DNA of 33,498 nt. Source: Cudoniella acicularis (taxonomy: Eukaryota; Ascomycota; Leotiomycetes; Helotiales; Helotiaceae). The notes below the pieces were generated by a model. That model was not told the origin of the DNA and searched no databases. It saw nothing but the letters and a program-made list of their open reading frames with translations. Both the position numbers and the translations under genes were made by a program. The stretch is taken from positions 1-33,498 of the forward strand of contig JAAMPI010000520.1 of assembly GCA_013054445.1 (NCBI GenBank). Direction: 5' to 3'. Numbering within the stretch: position 1 is the stretch's first letter; each line of letters starts with the position of its first letter. This document shows positions 8,601-19,090 of the stretch, in pieces.

Positions 8601-11600
8601 AACCCGAGATATTAGTCCCTCCCTCCCCCACGCCGACTCGCCCCTTTCCCCACGACGCCAAGCAATGCGAACTGCTTCAAGTTCAAAAATAGAAAGATCT
8701 CACACCCAGCTCCATTCATACGGGGCTGATTTCAGTGCGACATTTCAGTCTTTGCCAACCACTTCTAGCCCTATCACGAAAGGCTCTTCCGGTCCAAGAG
8801 CTCCGTCTCGATCAGGATCAATGCCTTTACCAACAGAAATGCCTCCACCATCTGACCGCGTGAAAGGATTGATGCTTGACTCCTTGCCTGCTCATGTTTT
8901 CGTAGCTATGCCACCTTCAGGTGAAATCGTATGGGTCAACAATAGATATCTAACCTATCGAGGACAAACCGTTCAAGATCTCTACCATGATCCTTGGGCA
9001 AGCCTTCATCCTGAAGAACGTGAGGAGTATTTAAAGGCGTGGGGCTACGCAATTCGTTCTGGCGAGCAGTTCTCTAAGCAAGTACGAATTAGGAGGTTTG
9101 ATGGTAGCTATCGTTGGTTTTATACTAGAGCTGTCGGCCATCGTGATCACCGTGGAGTCATTGTCCAATGGTATGGCACTCATATGGACATTCACGACCA
9201 ACACTTAGCGGAAGTCAAGGCTGCCCGACAAGAAGAGATTGAAGCTTCAGAAGCTAAGCACCGACAACTAGCCAATCTAATTCCTCAAATCACGTTTGCC
9301 GCAACAGATGATGAGGGCATCACATTCGCAAATGAACAGTGGTTGTCATATACAGGACAAAGCTTCGAGGATGCTCTCGGTTTAGGCTTTATGGATTATG
9401 TCCATCCCGAGGATCTCGCAAAATGTCACATTCCCATCAATCAGTCATACCCTGCGGCTGTTTCGCATTCTCGAGCAAAGAAGCGTTTCGAGCCTAGCAG
9501 GATCCCCTCTCAGTCCTCCTCGGATGGAAAATCGTCCAAATCCTCAAACGTATCTGAAGCACCTACAGAATCTACGGTCAAAGGTGTTTATCCTTCGCTT
9601 TCAAGAAACAACAGCTCAAGTAGTGAATCCGTTTATGAATTTCCTATAGCCGATCTAGCTGAGTTGGCTCGAGCAGGTGTAATTAAGATCACTACCGACA
9701 GCGATGGTAGACAATCATACGAAACGGAAGTTCGCCTAAGGTCCAAGGGTGGTATATATCGCTGGCATCTTGTTCGATGTGTAGAGGTTGAGAACATTGC
9801 ACTTGGAAGTGGTGACGGCTCTTGGTTTGGCGCCTGCACAGATATTCACGATCACAAGTTGTTGGAAAAAACATTGAAGGAGACCATGGATGTTAAAACC
9901 CGCTTTCTAAGTAACATGTCCCACGAAATTCGCACCCCTTTGATTGGCATTTCCGGGATGGTCAATTTCTTGCAGGACACTCCCCTTACCGATGAGCAGG
10001 CAGACTACAGTAACACCATCAAATCAAGCGCTGATAGTTTGTTGAACATCATTAACGATATACTGGATCTCTCCAAGGTTGATGCAGGAATGATGAAGCT
10101 TTCTTCACAATGGTTCCACACGAGATCCCTGGTCGAGGAAGTAAATGAGATATTATGCTCTTTAGCAATAACTAAGCGGATCGAGTTGAATTATGTGGTT
10201 GATATTGATGTCCCAGAGATGGTCAAAGGCGACAAATTCCGCATTCGGCAAGTTCTACTGAACGTGGTCGGCAACGCCATAAAGTTTACAAATGTGGGCG
10301 AAGTCTTTAGTCGATGCCGAGTTGTAAAGAATGCTGATGTTGGAAAAAACGAAATTATGCTTGAGCACTCCATTATTGATACAGGAAGCGGCTTCACTCA
10401 AGAGGAAGCAGAAATGATATTCAAGCCATTCAGCCAGATTGATGGAAGTAGTACCCGTACCCATGGTGGGACAGGTTTGGGGCTCGTGATCTCGAGACAG
10501 CTTGTAGAGCTTCATGGCGGAAAGATGGAAGGTAGCTCCGTTCCTGGAAAAGGTTCCACTTTCACCTTCACTGCCAAATTCAGTCTACCGACCGAGGAAG
10601 ATCACCCTCAACCACCCTCGACCCCCATGCCTAATAAAGTACCATCAACTTCCTCTGCCATAAGGTCTTCGTTCGCAAAAGAGCCTGCTGTGACCCGAGT
10701 CGGTAAATCTGGTGCCAAACCTACAACATCGGGCCATATGATAACTTCCTTGGTAGACAGTCCAAGGACAGAGTCAAGCACAGAATCCCCTGCGGTAATA
10801 TCATCGAGTAGTTCGGAGCCATCACTTCATTCTGTGCGTTCGCACACTACGCAAAGGTCTTCAAGTTCGTCGGTAGCTCAAAGCCTTGTTCAGTTTGGCC
10901 AAGCAGCTAGGGCAAGTGGTTCGGATCTAACTCAAATGAAGCTTGCACTTCCCGAAAGACGTTCATCAACATCCTCTGAATCAACAACTCCACAAACTGT
11001 CGCTGGTGAAGAGTCTGACCTATCGCCTGTTGTTCAGACACAAGCTGGAGCTTTTAACCCCCATAGCGTTTCGTCAACCGATCTAAAGCATTTCCGGCCG
11101 CCAATGTATTCCATACTGATTATCTGCCCTCAAAAGCACAGTCGCGAAGCGACTACTCAACATATTGAGATGATTCTGCCAAAAGATGTTCCTCATCAAA
11201 TCACAGCAATTGAGAACGTCGACGAAGCACGAGAGATGATTAGTGGTGAGGACCCTGTAGTTTTTACCCACATCGTGATGAATTTGGGCTCAAAAGAGGA
11301 GGTCGTCGCTTTGATTGATCAAATCGTTGCATCAATTTCCCTGCCAAATACCTCAATAGTTGTTCTATCTGATCCAGTTCAGAGGCAAGAAATCATCAAA
11401 ATGGCCACGGGCTATGACTACGATCAGCTTGCCAAGGATCATCGGGTCACTTTTGTGTTCAAACCTGTTAAACCGTCTCGATTTGCTGTTATCTTCGATC
11501 CCGAGAGAGAGCGCGATCTCAGTACGGATCGCAATCGCTCGACCGCTCAACAACAGGTGGCAGATCAAAAACAGAGCTACCTTGACGTCACCGAGCGTCT

Positions 11601-12069
11601 TGGAAATAGAGGGCTGAAAGTGCTCTTGGTTGAAGACAATCTTGTCAACCAGAAAGTTCTTTTGAAATTCCTGAGCAAAGTGGGAATAGCTGTTGAATTG
11701 GCGTCGGACGGCGTCGAATGTACCCACAAGGTCTTTTCTCATGACCACTCCTTCTACTCGCTTATCCTCGTACGTGTCCCCATGAATATTTCGAGCTTCG
11801 CTGACGAAGTGCCTTAGTGTGACCTTCATATGCCAAATAAAGACGGCTATAAAACATGTCGAGAAATTCGGCAATGGGAAAAGGAAAATTCCCTACCTCG
11901 GATGCCAATTATTGCCCTCTCTGCAAATGTAATGGCAGATGTTATGGATAAATGCGTCGAGGCCGGGTTTAATAGCTATGTCACGAAGCCAGTTGATTTC
12001 AAGGCCCTCAGTACGACGATGGGAGACCTTCTAGATCCAGATAAGTCGGACGGCTTCTCGTCATCATGA
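5618..12069 (+). CDS. Hybrid histidine kinase (GAF-like, PAS-PAS-HisKA-HATPase-REC)
   Basis: Fungal sensor kinase that autophosphorylates on His and passes the phosphate to its own receiver, then via a phosphotransfer protein to response regulators (stress/redox type signalling). Proposed exons are 5618-5731, 5842-11769 and 11818-12069, about 2,097 residues. The last intron is solid; the first is a best guess, because the main frame has no ATG until 5986 but is open and protein-like from 5716. In order: a low-complexity N-terminus; two halves of a GAF-like region (nt 6505-6690 and 7690-8010) split by a Ser-rich insert; PAS1 (8851-9200); PAS2 (9250-9870), split by a Ser-rich insert; HisKA with M-S-H-E-I-R-T-P-L and the phospho-His codon at 9922 (about H1399); N-box Asn at 10273; D-T-G-S-G-F; G-T-G-L-G-L; and a receiver with E-D at 11632-11637, acceptor Asp at 11821 (about D2016) and Lys at 11986. 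There is no membrane segment, so it is probably cytosolic. All catalytic residues are present. The fungal kinase group number is not assigned here. Confidence 0.93.
5732..5841 (+). other. Possible first intron of the histidine kinase
   Basis: A GTAAAG donor at 5732 and TTCAAG acceptor at 5841 (110 nt) change frame 2 to frame 1 and join the ATG-containing frame at 5618 to the main kinase frame. An alternative, GTAATT at 5712 to GCAG at 5788 (77 nt), also restores the frame. If neither is used, translation starts at the ATG at 5986. The choice affects only the disordered N-terminus. Confidence 0.35.
11770..11817 (+). other. 48-nt intron in the receiver domain of the histidine kinase
   Basis: Donor GTACGT, branch-like CTGAC in CGCTGACG and acceptor CTTAG. 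Removal joins L-I-L to C-D-L-H-M-P, the standard receiver strand that carries the phospho-acceptor Asp. The length is a multiple of three and the last intron codon is TAG, so a retained intron would end translation just before the acceptor Asp codon. Confidence 0.9.
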
Positions 12070-13654
12070 ACATTCAATACTGCATATCAAGGCGTTGAGC
12101 GTTAAGTTTTTGGGCAAGGGCATGGATTCTTGATGGTCTTGTTGGTCCAAGATTTTCATTACTTCACGCATGTATACAATGTATGATTGGATGGTGCTGT
12201 GTTTATTTTCTTCGGGGACCGCGCTCAGTGAACCGCTTCGAAAGTTGCTGTTATCCGGGCGCTGCATTTCTGGTCTACCTTGGCATGATTTCTTGAGTTC
12301 GTTTTTGGGCATGGATGGATGGATGATGAACCTTCCTTCAGGTTTAAGTTGCACACTGAACTTGTTTGACGATAAAATATTAATTGTGGGTTGCATAGCG
12401 CGGCTTTACGGATGATGGGTCTAGGCGTACAGGACTTGATCTGGATTAATGGGCATACCAGTTTCTTTCGTCAGGAAATGGGAGAAGGACGGACGGATGA
12501 GGAGTGACAAGAGTAGATCTGTATCTAGATCTGCTTCTAATGGAAAAGGTTATGTTAACTTCGGATATGGCGATGGTGCAATTTGAAGGTCACCGCAGCA
12601 GCAATATATCGAAAGGGGAGACACTGAACCGGCTTTCTAGAACACTATAATTAATCCTAGATTTACAGCATCCTCCTAATTCCAATAACTGGGGACCCGA
12701 TAGCATTCACCAACACATCGGTGGTTTGCGTTTGCTGGGTTCATTGAATCAGCTAGTTTAGGTAAGGCTCGATTACAGTACAGCGCAGTATGCGGATGTG
12801 TTGGCAGTGCATTGAGTAATGCGTGCCGCACAAACACTTTGAAAAGTCGAACAATGGCCTTCATGATTCTAGAATAAACTGGCTGTTTGCGGGGATTAAA
12901 AACTTGAAGCACAAAATAGCTATTCATCATGCAGCAATATACAAAAACTACCCCTCCCGGCCCCTCACCTCCTTCAGCCTTGCCCGTGGCTTACCATTTT
13001 CTCAAAGTGCTGGACTTTGAACTCTCTCCACGTGACTTCATTGTCTTGGACCGTGATTCATATCCTCAAGAGCCAAAATTAAGCAGAGCGTTTCCGCGTA
13101 GCCATTGTTGTCGTCGCCCACTATCCTATTCAATGCCCCGTTGACCCCGAGGCTGTGCAAGGCTGCCGCTCTCTTGCACCATGTAAACAAACAAACAAAG
13201 CTCGTTGCTATGGCCACAACTCCGTTGAGCACCGTAAACAATTCAAGCTATCGTGCACAACAGCAGAAGAGCGAGAAAAATACTCATTAAACTTTGGCAG
13301 GTAGTTTACAGAAAGAATTCTCGATAATATCCCCAAGTTCTCGAGGCTGAATTTGCAGGGAAGGCGTCAGCCAGCAACGGTCCTTCCGCTTTCCACAGTG
13401 TCACACCCGGGCACACTAGACTCGTATTGGCTTAGCGTTAGCGCGGCCGCAAATCCTCCAAGATATCCCAGCAACCTCAACCACAATTCTTTCCTGCTTC
13501 TTCCTCAGCGTTGACTACATCTTGTCGAATCTTCCACCTTTGTCTGCACTTGTCTGCGCTTGTCGCATCTGCATTCTGTTCACTTCGAAGACTCTTTACA
13601 AGCACTGATTACAACCCTTTACCCCAATTACCGCGCTGCCTTGGTGCTGTCGTC
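12070..13654. promoter_or_regulatory. Intergenic: kinase 3' flank and promoter of the next gene
   Basis: About 1.6 kb without a credible gene; the frames present are short and unremarkable. Near 13028-13034 there is TCCACGTGAC, whose reverse complement GTCACGTGG fits the bHLH/Cbf1-type E-box. CAAACAAACAAAG lies at about 13187, and a GCGGCCGC near 13443. The 210 nt before 13655 are pyrimidine-rich, as in fungal leaders. Confidence 0.5.
13029..13034. promoter_or_regulatory. CACGTG E-box in a Cbf1-like context
   Basis: CACGTG with flanks matching GTCACGTG on the minus strand, about 620 nt upstream of the next ATG. The match is to a short consensus only; function is inferred. Confidence 0.3.
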
Positions 13655-16600
13655 ATGCGCACCCGCAGCCAACCCAGCCCAAGCGGCCTGAAATCCCCCT
13701 TCGTCAAAGATCCCATCTCCAAGAGAGGCAAGAAGGCTGCTACCAAGGTCTCTCAAGCTCATACTCAGGAGCCCGATTCTTCTCGCGCTTCTACTGAGGA
13801 CGCGCTCGTTGCCCATGGCGAAGGCTCCGCAACCTCGCAATTCGAGAACGACTCGCGCTCTACATCCCCACCACCTCAACCCAGATACGAAACTCGATCA
13901 AGATCGCGCTCGGTATCACCATCACTTCTTCCTTCGGTCGCACCTTCAAAGCGCTCTTCGCGTACCGCTCCGGCTGCCAAGAACCACGGCAAGTTGCAAA
14001 GCAAGCCCTCCGAGCCCAAGTCACGCAAGACAAACCCCCAACTTCCACCCAGAGGCAATCCCAACAAGCCGGAAAGCCCTTTCAAGCGAACATTCTCTGA
14101 TGCAAATGAGAGCGAGAGCGACAACCCTGACGAATCGCATCCTGCAAAGCGTGTTCGAAATGCGGGACCATCTTCTGGAGAGAATGATGAGATAACCGCA
14201 TCACCCATCGAGAATACCGAAGCCGAAGCTGGCGCATACCAGTCTTCGCAACATACCTCGTTCGCCAATATTACAAAACCCATGACACCCATCCAAGAAG
14301 TCCCTCACCTTGAGGATGCTTTCAGCGCTGAAGAAAAGTTGGTTGAAGAAGCGTACCCAACGTTGCAATCGACTTCATCACATACACCTGTTCCTTCTTT
14401 CAGAGAACCATCTGAGCAACCGCTCAGTAGCAATAGATCAGTCAGTGCCGCTAGTGTTGAGCGACACACTTCACCCACCTCCCCAAAAGTCTCTCTTTAC
14501 GGTTTCGGTCTTCTGAAGAAGCCTCTCCACCCATTCACTTTATCTATGCAGCCACAACAAGGCCAATCATCGACACCACAAGCAATCCAAAATGGAAATG
14601 CTTCAATTACCCCTACTCCACATACAACTGCTGAAGCTTCCTTCATTACAGCTGCGGCTACACCGGATACAGCGCCTGGATTTTCATACATTCCGGCATC
14701 AGTCACTCCGGACACGGCTCCTGGATTCTCCTCCATGGCGCCAACAAGTACCCCAGCCTCACCATGCCCAATTAAACCACATCCGGCTTCACTTACTCAA
14801 TTTAATTCCAATAACGCAGCAATGACAGTTGCCTCTCAGCCGGTCACATCTGCTATCCAAAAGCCACAAATCTACGATTCCTCCTCAGCAAACCCTCAAC
14901 TATTCAACTCATATAGCAAAGACCGATGGGACAGCATCCCGAAATACAACCCAAAGATCCGTGCCCTTGCCGATGGACCACTAGCGCAAGATACCATGGA
15001 CGTCGATGATGACAGAGAATCTCTGCATTCAGAAGATTTCGAGGAGGAATTCGGTCAATATGACCCGAAGACGTTTAAGAACGCTGGCAAGGATCTCAAG
15101 CATCTTGTCAAAGTTTCGAGAGAACTCAACGCTTCCAAGCAAGCACTTAATGACACTAAAGTAAGTCGTTTAAACCTCGCCATCAACCTTTTTTTCATGC
15201 TAATTCCTTTACAGCAACGTATGCAACTTCTTGAAAATTCTACCTTATTTCCAGCGACTGTTTCAAAGCCAGCGCTCCGATTAACAGACCCTTCTATTAT
15301 AGAACTCGCGCGCGTACTCCCAGAGTACTACATGCAGCACCCCAATGCCCCTAGGATTTCAGCGCAGCAGCTCGTGTCTATTCTTGAAAACCAAGATTTG
15401 GCAAAGGCCGCGTCTGATCCGCAAGGCACTGGCACCCTTCGCCCGTCGATCGGATATGCCAATCGTGGCACCTCACCCCAAAACAAGTCTTCCTCCGCAG
15501 TTGAGCTCTCTCCTGCAACTACTTCACACGAGAAGACACCAAACGCCAAGGGTACCAAATCCAAGGCATCTCAGTCAAAGACACCTACCTCCAGCCACGG
15601 TAATCGATCCAACGCCACTGCTATTGAGCACAAGACACCCACCTCCAGCCGCAGCAACAAGTCTAATGCTACTACTGTTGAGCATAAGTCGCCCGAAACT
15701 ATATCGAGCAGCACTTCTGGTGCTTTCAAAACCCCTAGCAGGTCGCTTACATCATCCAGAGAAGTAACAAGCCAGCTCCAAGTACCCCACACTCCTACCA
15801 CACTCCCAGAGCCGCAGGAGACCGGCATCTGGAACACTATTACAAAAGTCAAAGACATCGTTACCAGTCCCTTCAAATTTCTGGGTCGTGGGGAACAAGA
15901 TGATTTACAGGCGACATCTCCTACTAACATGCGTTCAGGCATGCCCGAATTTACCTTCCGCCATTCACAGGAAATGACCGGACCATCTACTCCTTTGCCA
16001 CCCAAGAATACGAAACGCAAGGCACACACCGAGCGCAAGCTTCGCACGATGCCGAAGCCAATCAACAAACCCGAAACCCAATCCAAAGGCTTATTCAGCA
16101 ACCCAATTGCGAACCTCAAACTCCAGTTAAGTGGTATGGCCTCTTCTTCAAGAATCCAGGAGATTCAAAATCAGCAAGACCAAGAGGAGCATAATGAGAA
16201 GAGCCAAGAAGCTCAAGAAGAGCAAAATCAACAAAATCAGCAATCCCATGAGGATGAAGACAGGCTCGCCAACGCAAGACACGAGCAACGTCAGAATTAT
16301 TTCGCCCGTGTTGAAGATGAGGATGATGCTGATGAGGAAGCTAACTCCTATCAAACCCTGGCACAAGCCGGTCAACAAACTGGCGCCAAGCGCAAGAGAA
16401 AAGACCCAGAGCGTGCTAGAACACCCCCCCGCTTGCCTCCGGGTGTGTTCAGAGTACCAGATGAGAGCAGTTCTGATGATGACGGAAACGACTCTGATGA
16501 TTCGACGATGGGATTCTATGATTCTCCTATCCAAAAAGGCCAGAGTGGAACTGCCGCTCCAGTCTCTCCAAAGGCACCATCTTCTCACGATCCCCATGGA

Positions 16601-17677
16601 GGTATGACATACGCTGAACGAATGACGTTAGCTTTGGGACGGCCTATCAAAGATCTTTTGAAGGTTGTTGAAGAGCCATTAGCCAATGTTTTTATGCCTC
16701 GACCCCCAGTCCAAGAACTGAGGAATAGCAAGGGTTGTCTTAACACAACCGTTGAATATCTTAGGAGGAATATGAGCAAAGACGAACGAGAATATGACGA
16801 GTTGTTTTGCAGCATCAGCGGAGATGGGTGGAGAGAGCATCATGGCTTCGTATTGATTCCTGGAACAGATGGGGAGGTTCCTGATAAATTAACCGGAGGC
16901 CGATTCATGAAAAAACTGCGAGGCGAATTTTATTTACCCGGTGTCGATGAGGACGCCATGGCGAATCGTGTCCTCCTTAACCCTCAATTTTCTCCATCAT
17001 CGCTTCCCGTCCCCGGAAAGTACTTATCGCCACCAGGCGACGATGCTCCAAATGGACCGACTATGACCTTTACTGTCCCATACGATACGGATAGCGATAC
17101 TACAAGCGAAGGAAGCGCTAGTCCCTTCATAAATAGTCCACTCGGCGACAAGAGCAAAGAGCCGGTACACCCAGATACCTGGCAGCCAGAGGCTGAGCAA
17201 CATCAACAAACACCTCCTCCAAAGCCGCGACCTGGCAATGCCCAACTTCCCCCAGCGGCCCTAGCCAGTATTAAGAAACACCAGCCGAAAACGCCAAGCA
17301 ACTTGGCGCTTTATGTCAAGAACATGTCCCCGCTGCAAATTGCTCTGGAGAACGCGAGACAGAAGAAGCTCGCCGCATCAACTCTTGCAAACAGCCAGGA
17401 TGCGCCACCGGTCAGAAATATGTTTGACCGCATTGAGTATGGACCAGATGGCAAGCCAGTAAAGGCGTCTCCTGTGACGGAGAAAGAGAATGCGGGACCA
17501 GTCGCTACGCAAAAGATCCCTGGGAACTTCGCCCATTGGGACGATGAAGAGACGTACGAATCGAAGCATATCCAATTGAACCAGAGCGTGGGGATCGTTT
17601 CGCCTGCGTTTTCAGGAGTCAATTCGGAAGTTTTGGGAGCGATTTCGAGGGGAAAGAACGAACAATGGTTCACTTAG
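13655..17677 (+). CDS. Large disordered, probably nuclear, conserved-looking fungal protein
   Basis: I do not recognise this family. The first in-frame ATG is at 13655 (M-R-T-R-S-Q-P-S-P-S). With the 54-nt intron at 15161-15214 removed, the product is about 1,322 residues. It is mostly low-complexity Ser/Pro/Thr/Gln. Short internal duplications are T-P-D-T-A-P-G-F-S twice (about 14660 and 14705) and a K-T-P-T-S-S-x-x-N-x-S-N-A-T module twice (about 15577-15690). A Q/E-rich, coiled-coil-prone stretch lies at about 16155-16270. Basic clusters K-R-K-A-H-T-E-R-K-L-R and K-R-K-R-K-D-P-E-R-A-R look like nuclear localisation signals. The most ordered-looking part is about 16600-17000 (Y-A-E-R-M-T-L-A-L-G-R-P-I-K-D-L-L-K-V-V-E). 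Many S-P and T-P sites suggest proline-directed phosphorylation. A chromatin or nuclear-architecture role is a guess from composition. Confidence 0.85.
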   Translation: MRTRSQPSPSGLKSPFVKDPISKRGKKAATKVSQAHTQEPDSSRASTEDALVAHGEGSATSQFENDSRSTSPPPQPRYETRSRSRSVSPSLLPSVAPSKRSSRTAPAAKNHGKLQSKPSEPKSRKTNPQLPPRGNPNKPESPFKRTFSDANESESDNPDESHPAKRVRNAGPSSGENDEITASPIENTEAEAGAYQSSQHTSFANITKPMTPIQEVPHLEDAFSAEEKLVEEAYPTLQSTSSHTPVPSFREPSEQPLSSNRSVSAASVERHTSPTSPKVSLYGFGLLKKPLHPFTLSMQPQQGQSSTPQAIQNGNASITPTPHTTAEASFITAAATPDTAPGFSYIPASVTPDTAPGFSSMAPTSTPASPCPIKPHPASLTQFNSNNAAMTVASQPVTSAIQKPQIYDSSSANPQLFNSYSKDRWDSIPKYNPKIRALADGPLAQDTMDVDDDRESLHSEDFEEEFGQYDPKTFKNAGKDLKHLVKVSRELNASKQALNDTKVSRLNLAINLFFMLIPLQQRMQLLENSTLFPATVSKPALRLTDPSIIELARVLPEYYMQHPNAPRISAQQLVSILENQDLAKAASDPQGTGTLRPSIGYANRGTSPQNKSSSAVELSPATTSHEKTPNAKGTKSKASQSKTPTSSHGNRSNATAIEHKTPTSSRSNKSNATTVEHKSPETISSSTSGAFKTPSRSLTSSREVTSQLQVPHTPTTLPEPQETGIWNTITKVKDIVTSPFKFLGRGEQDDLQATSPTNMRSGMPEFTFRHSQEMTGPSTPLPPKNTKRKAHTERKLRTMPKPINKPETQSKGLFSNPIANLKLQLSGMASSSRIQEIQNQQDQEEHNEKSQEAQEEQNQQNQQSHEDEDRLANARHEQRQNYFARVEDEDDADEEANSYQTLAQAGQQTGAKRKRKDPERARTPPRLPPGVFRVPDESSSDDDGNDSDDSTMGFYDSPIQKGQSGTAAPVSPKAPSSHDPHGGMTYAERMTLALGRPIKDLLKVVEEPLANVFMPRPPVQELRNSKGCLNTTVEYLRRNMSKDEREYDELFCSISGDGWREHHGFVLIPGTDGEVPDKLTGGRFMKKLRGEFYLPGVDEDAMANRVLLNPQFSPSSLPVPGKYLSPPGDDAPNGPTMTFTVPYDTDSDTTSEGSASPFINSPLGDKSKEPVHPDTWQPEAEQHQQTPPPKPRPGNAQLPPAALASIKKHQPKTPSNLALYVKNMSPLQIALENARQKKLAASTLANSQDAPPVRNMFDRIEYGPDGKPVKASPVTEKENAGPVATQKIPGNFAHWDDEETYESKHIQLNQSVGIVSPAFSGVNSEVLGAISRGKNEQWFT
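15161..15214 (+). other. 54-nt in-frame intron
   Basis: Consensus donor GTAAGT, branch-like GCTAATTC, pyrimidine tract and TTTACAG acceptor. It is 54 nt long, phase 0 and contains no stop, so retention would add 18 hydrophobic residues instead of truncating the protein. Removal joins A-L-N-D-T-K to Q-R-M-Q-L-L-E-N. Confidence 0.9.
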
Positions 17678-17934
17678 GGGGGGGGGGTGGAGGAGTGAAG
17701 GAGAAGAGAGAACGTGTTATGAAAATTGTATAGTAATCATTTGGAGTTATCAGCATTGGGCGGGAAGTAACGCATTATGATCATGAAAAAGAGCATAGTC
17801 GGATTAGCGTTTCTGGTTTTGTGGGATTTTGGGCTGCGGCCTATTTGTAAAAAGTAGAGAGATTGCGCACAAGATCAGCGCATACATACTGCATAAGGCA
17901 GAGGCCTTCAAATATACTTAATGGAATAAATCCA

Positions 17935-17940
17935 AAAATC
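17935..17940 (+). terminator. Candidate poly(A) signal AATAAA
   Basis: AATAAA about 260 nt after the stop of the disordered protein gene. Plausible spacing for a fungal 3' UTR, but fungal signals are degenerate. Confidence 0.35.
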
Positions 17941-17985
17941 TAAAATTTTGTAGTTCCTTCTTGGTGTGACTTTGGAGCCGGGGAT

Positions 17986-18145
17986 GAGAGATCTTTTCGT
18001 ACTGTGGGTGTCTCTGGAAGTAGGAGCTGGCCGTGAGGAGAGATCTTGTGGTATTGTGGGTTATTCCGGAAGTAGATTATGGGCTGGTAAGGAGAGATCT
18101 TGTAACACTCTGGGTGATTCTGAAAGTGGATATAATTAATTGGAA
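17986..18145. repeat. Imperfect 52-54-bp tandem repeat, three units
   Basis: Each unit opens with GAGAGATCTT, at 17986, 18038 and 18092, followed by a diverged GTGGGT/CTGGGTG core and a (G)GAAGTAG/GAAAGTGG segment. The spacings are 52 and 54 nt. The units diverge, the third most. Confidence 0.75.
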
Positions 18146-18439
18146 AATAATTCCTGCCATTTTGAGGGTTTATATTGTGTATTCCATGATGAGAGGGGAG
18201 AGTGTGTGTGGCACTGTAGGTTTTTCTCGTGTAAAGGCCTTTGTGGCGATGAAACTGCAGGAAGCAGGCAAAACAAGTGTGTTTGTTGTGTTTTGAATAG
18301 GGAGTTTGTTTGGGATTGCTAGCAGTTGATTGTTTGGAGATGTTTCTTTGAGGATCTTGAGCTAAGGGATCCATGGTTTGAAAGGGCAAAAACGTGTGGC
18401 ACCAGCTCCGAGAGAAAGAGAGTGAAAGCGCAAGTGCTA

Positions 18440-18461
18440 GTGAAAGTGCGGTGAAAGTGCG
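18440..18461. repeat. 11-bp direct repeat doublet
   Basis: GTGAAAGTGCG occurs twice in immediate tandem, flanked by related GTGAAAGCG and GTGGAGGTG variants. Confidence 0.8.
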
Positions 18462-18663
18462 GTGGAGGTGCAGGTGGAAGATAGAAAACAGGATGAAGTT
18501 TGGTTTTTGAAATTTTAAAATGAATTTGCAGGTTTTTTAAGTACGGGTTTTGGGAATTGGAATGGAGACTTCCTTCGAGTGTCAGAGTCTCAGAAAGCGA
18601 GAGATTCTGGGTTTGAAAGTGGAAAGAAAACCTGGAGAGTCGGAATGCAAGTCTGAGAATTGA

Positions 18664-18683
18664 ATTAGATTAGATTAGATTAG
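18664..18683. repeat. (ATTAG)4 microsatellite
   Basis: Four exact pentanucleotide units. Confidence 0.9.
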
Positions 18684-19090
18684 AAAGTGTGGAGGTCTGG
18701 CTGGCTGTGTGTTGGGTATGAATAACTTGAAAGTTTCGTCTTTTTGGTATGTTATTGAAGTTTTGAGGCAATCCTTGATTGTGTGGTACTTGTGTGAGAT
18801 GAAAGAAGATTATTATCTTGGTAGGAAGGAAGTTGGTAAGGAGGAGGATATAAATTTAAAAAAAGGCTTCAGATGTTCCCCAAATTGACCAGCTCAGAAA
18901 TTTAACTTTCTCTCTTTCTAGAATTTCTGACTTTTACATCCTCCCCTTCTCTCCCTCCCTTCCTATCCCAGCCAAATTTCCATGGAGTATATCCACTACT
19001 TCATCTCCACGTATCACACCCACACCCAAACCCCAACCACCCCTCACTCTAAAACTCTCACCCAACTCCCACCCAACCTCAACCTCAACC

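Larger units (their letters stand above)
17678..19090. other. Intergenic, repeat-bearing, no convincing gene
   Basis: About 1.4 kb. It opens with an 11-G run at 17677-17687 that includes the last base of the preceding stop codon. AATAAA at 17935-17940 is a candidate poly(A) signal. After this come imperfect tandem repeats (17986-18145), an 11-bp doublet at 18440-18461, (ATTAG)4 at 18664-18683 and a C-rich stretch with AACCTC triplets at 19075-19092. A minus-strand frame of 149 codons (17940-18389) merely translates the tandem repeat and is not supported as a gene. Confidence 0.5.

Noticed and set aside
17940..18389. 149-codon minus-strand frame with repeated K-I-S-P
   Set aside because: It is a translation of the 52-54-bp tandem repeat, and the 52-nt step does not keep the frame, so selection on protein is unlikely.
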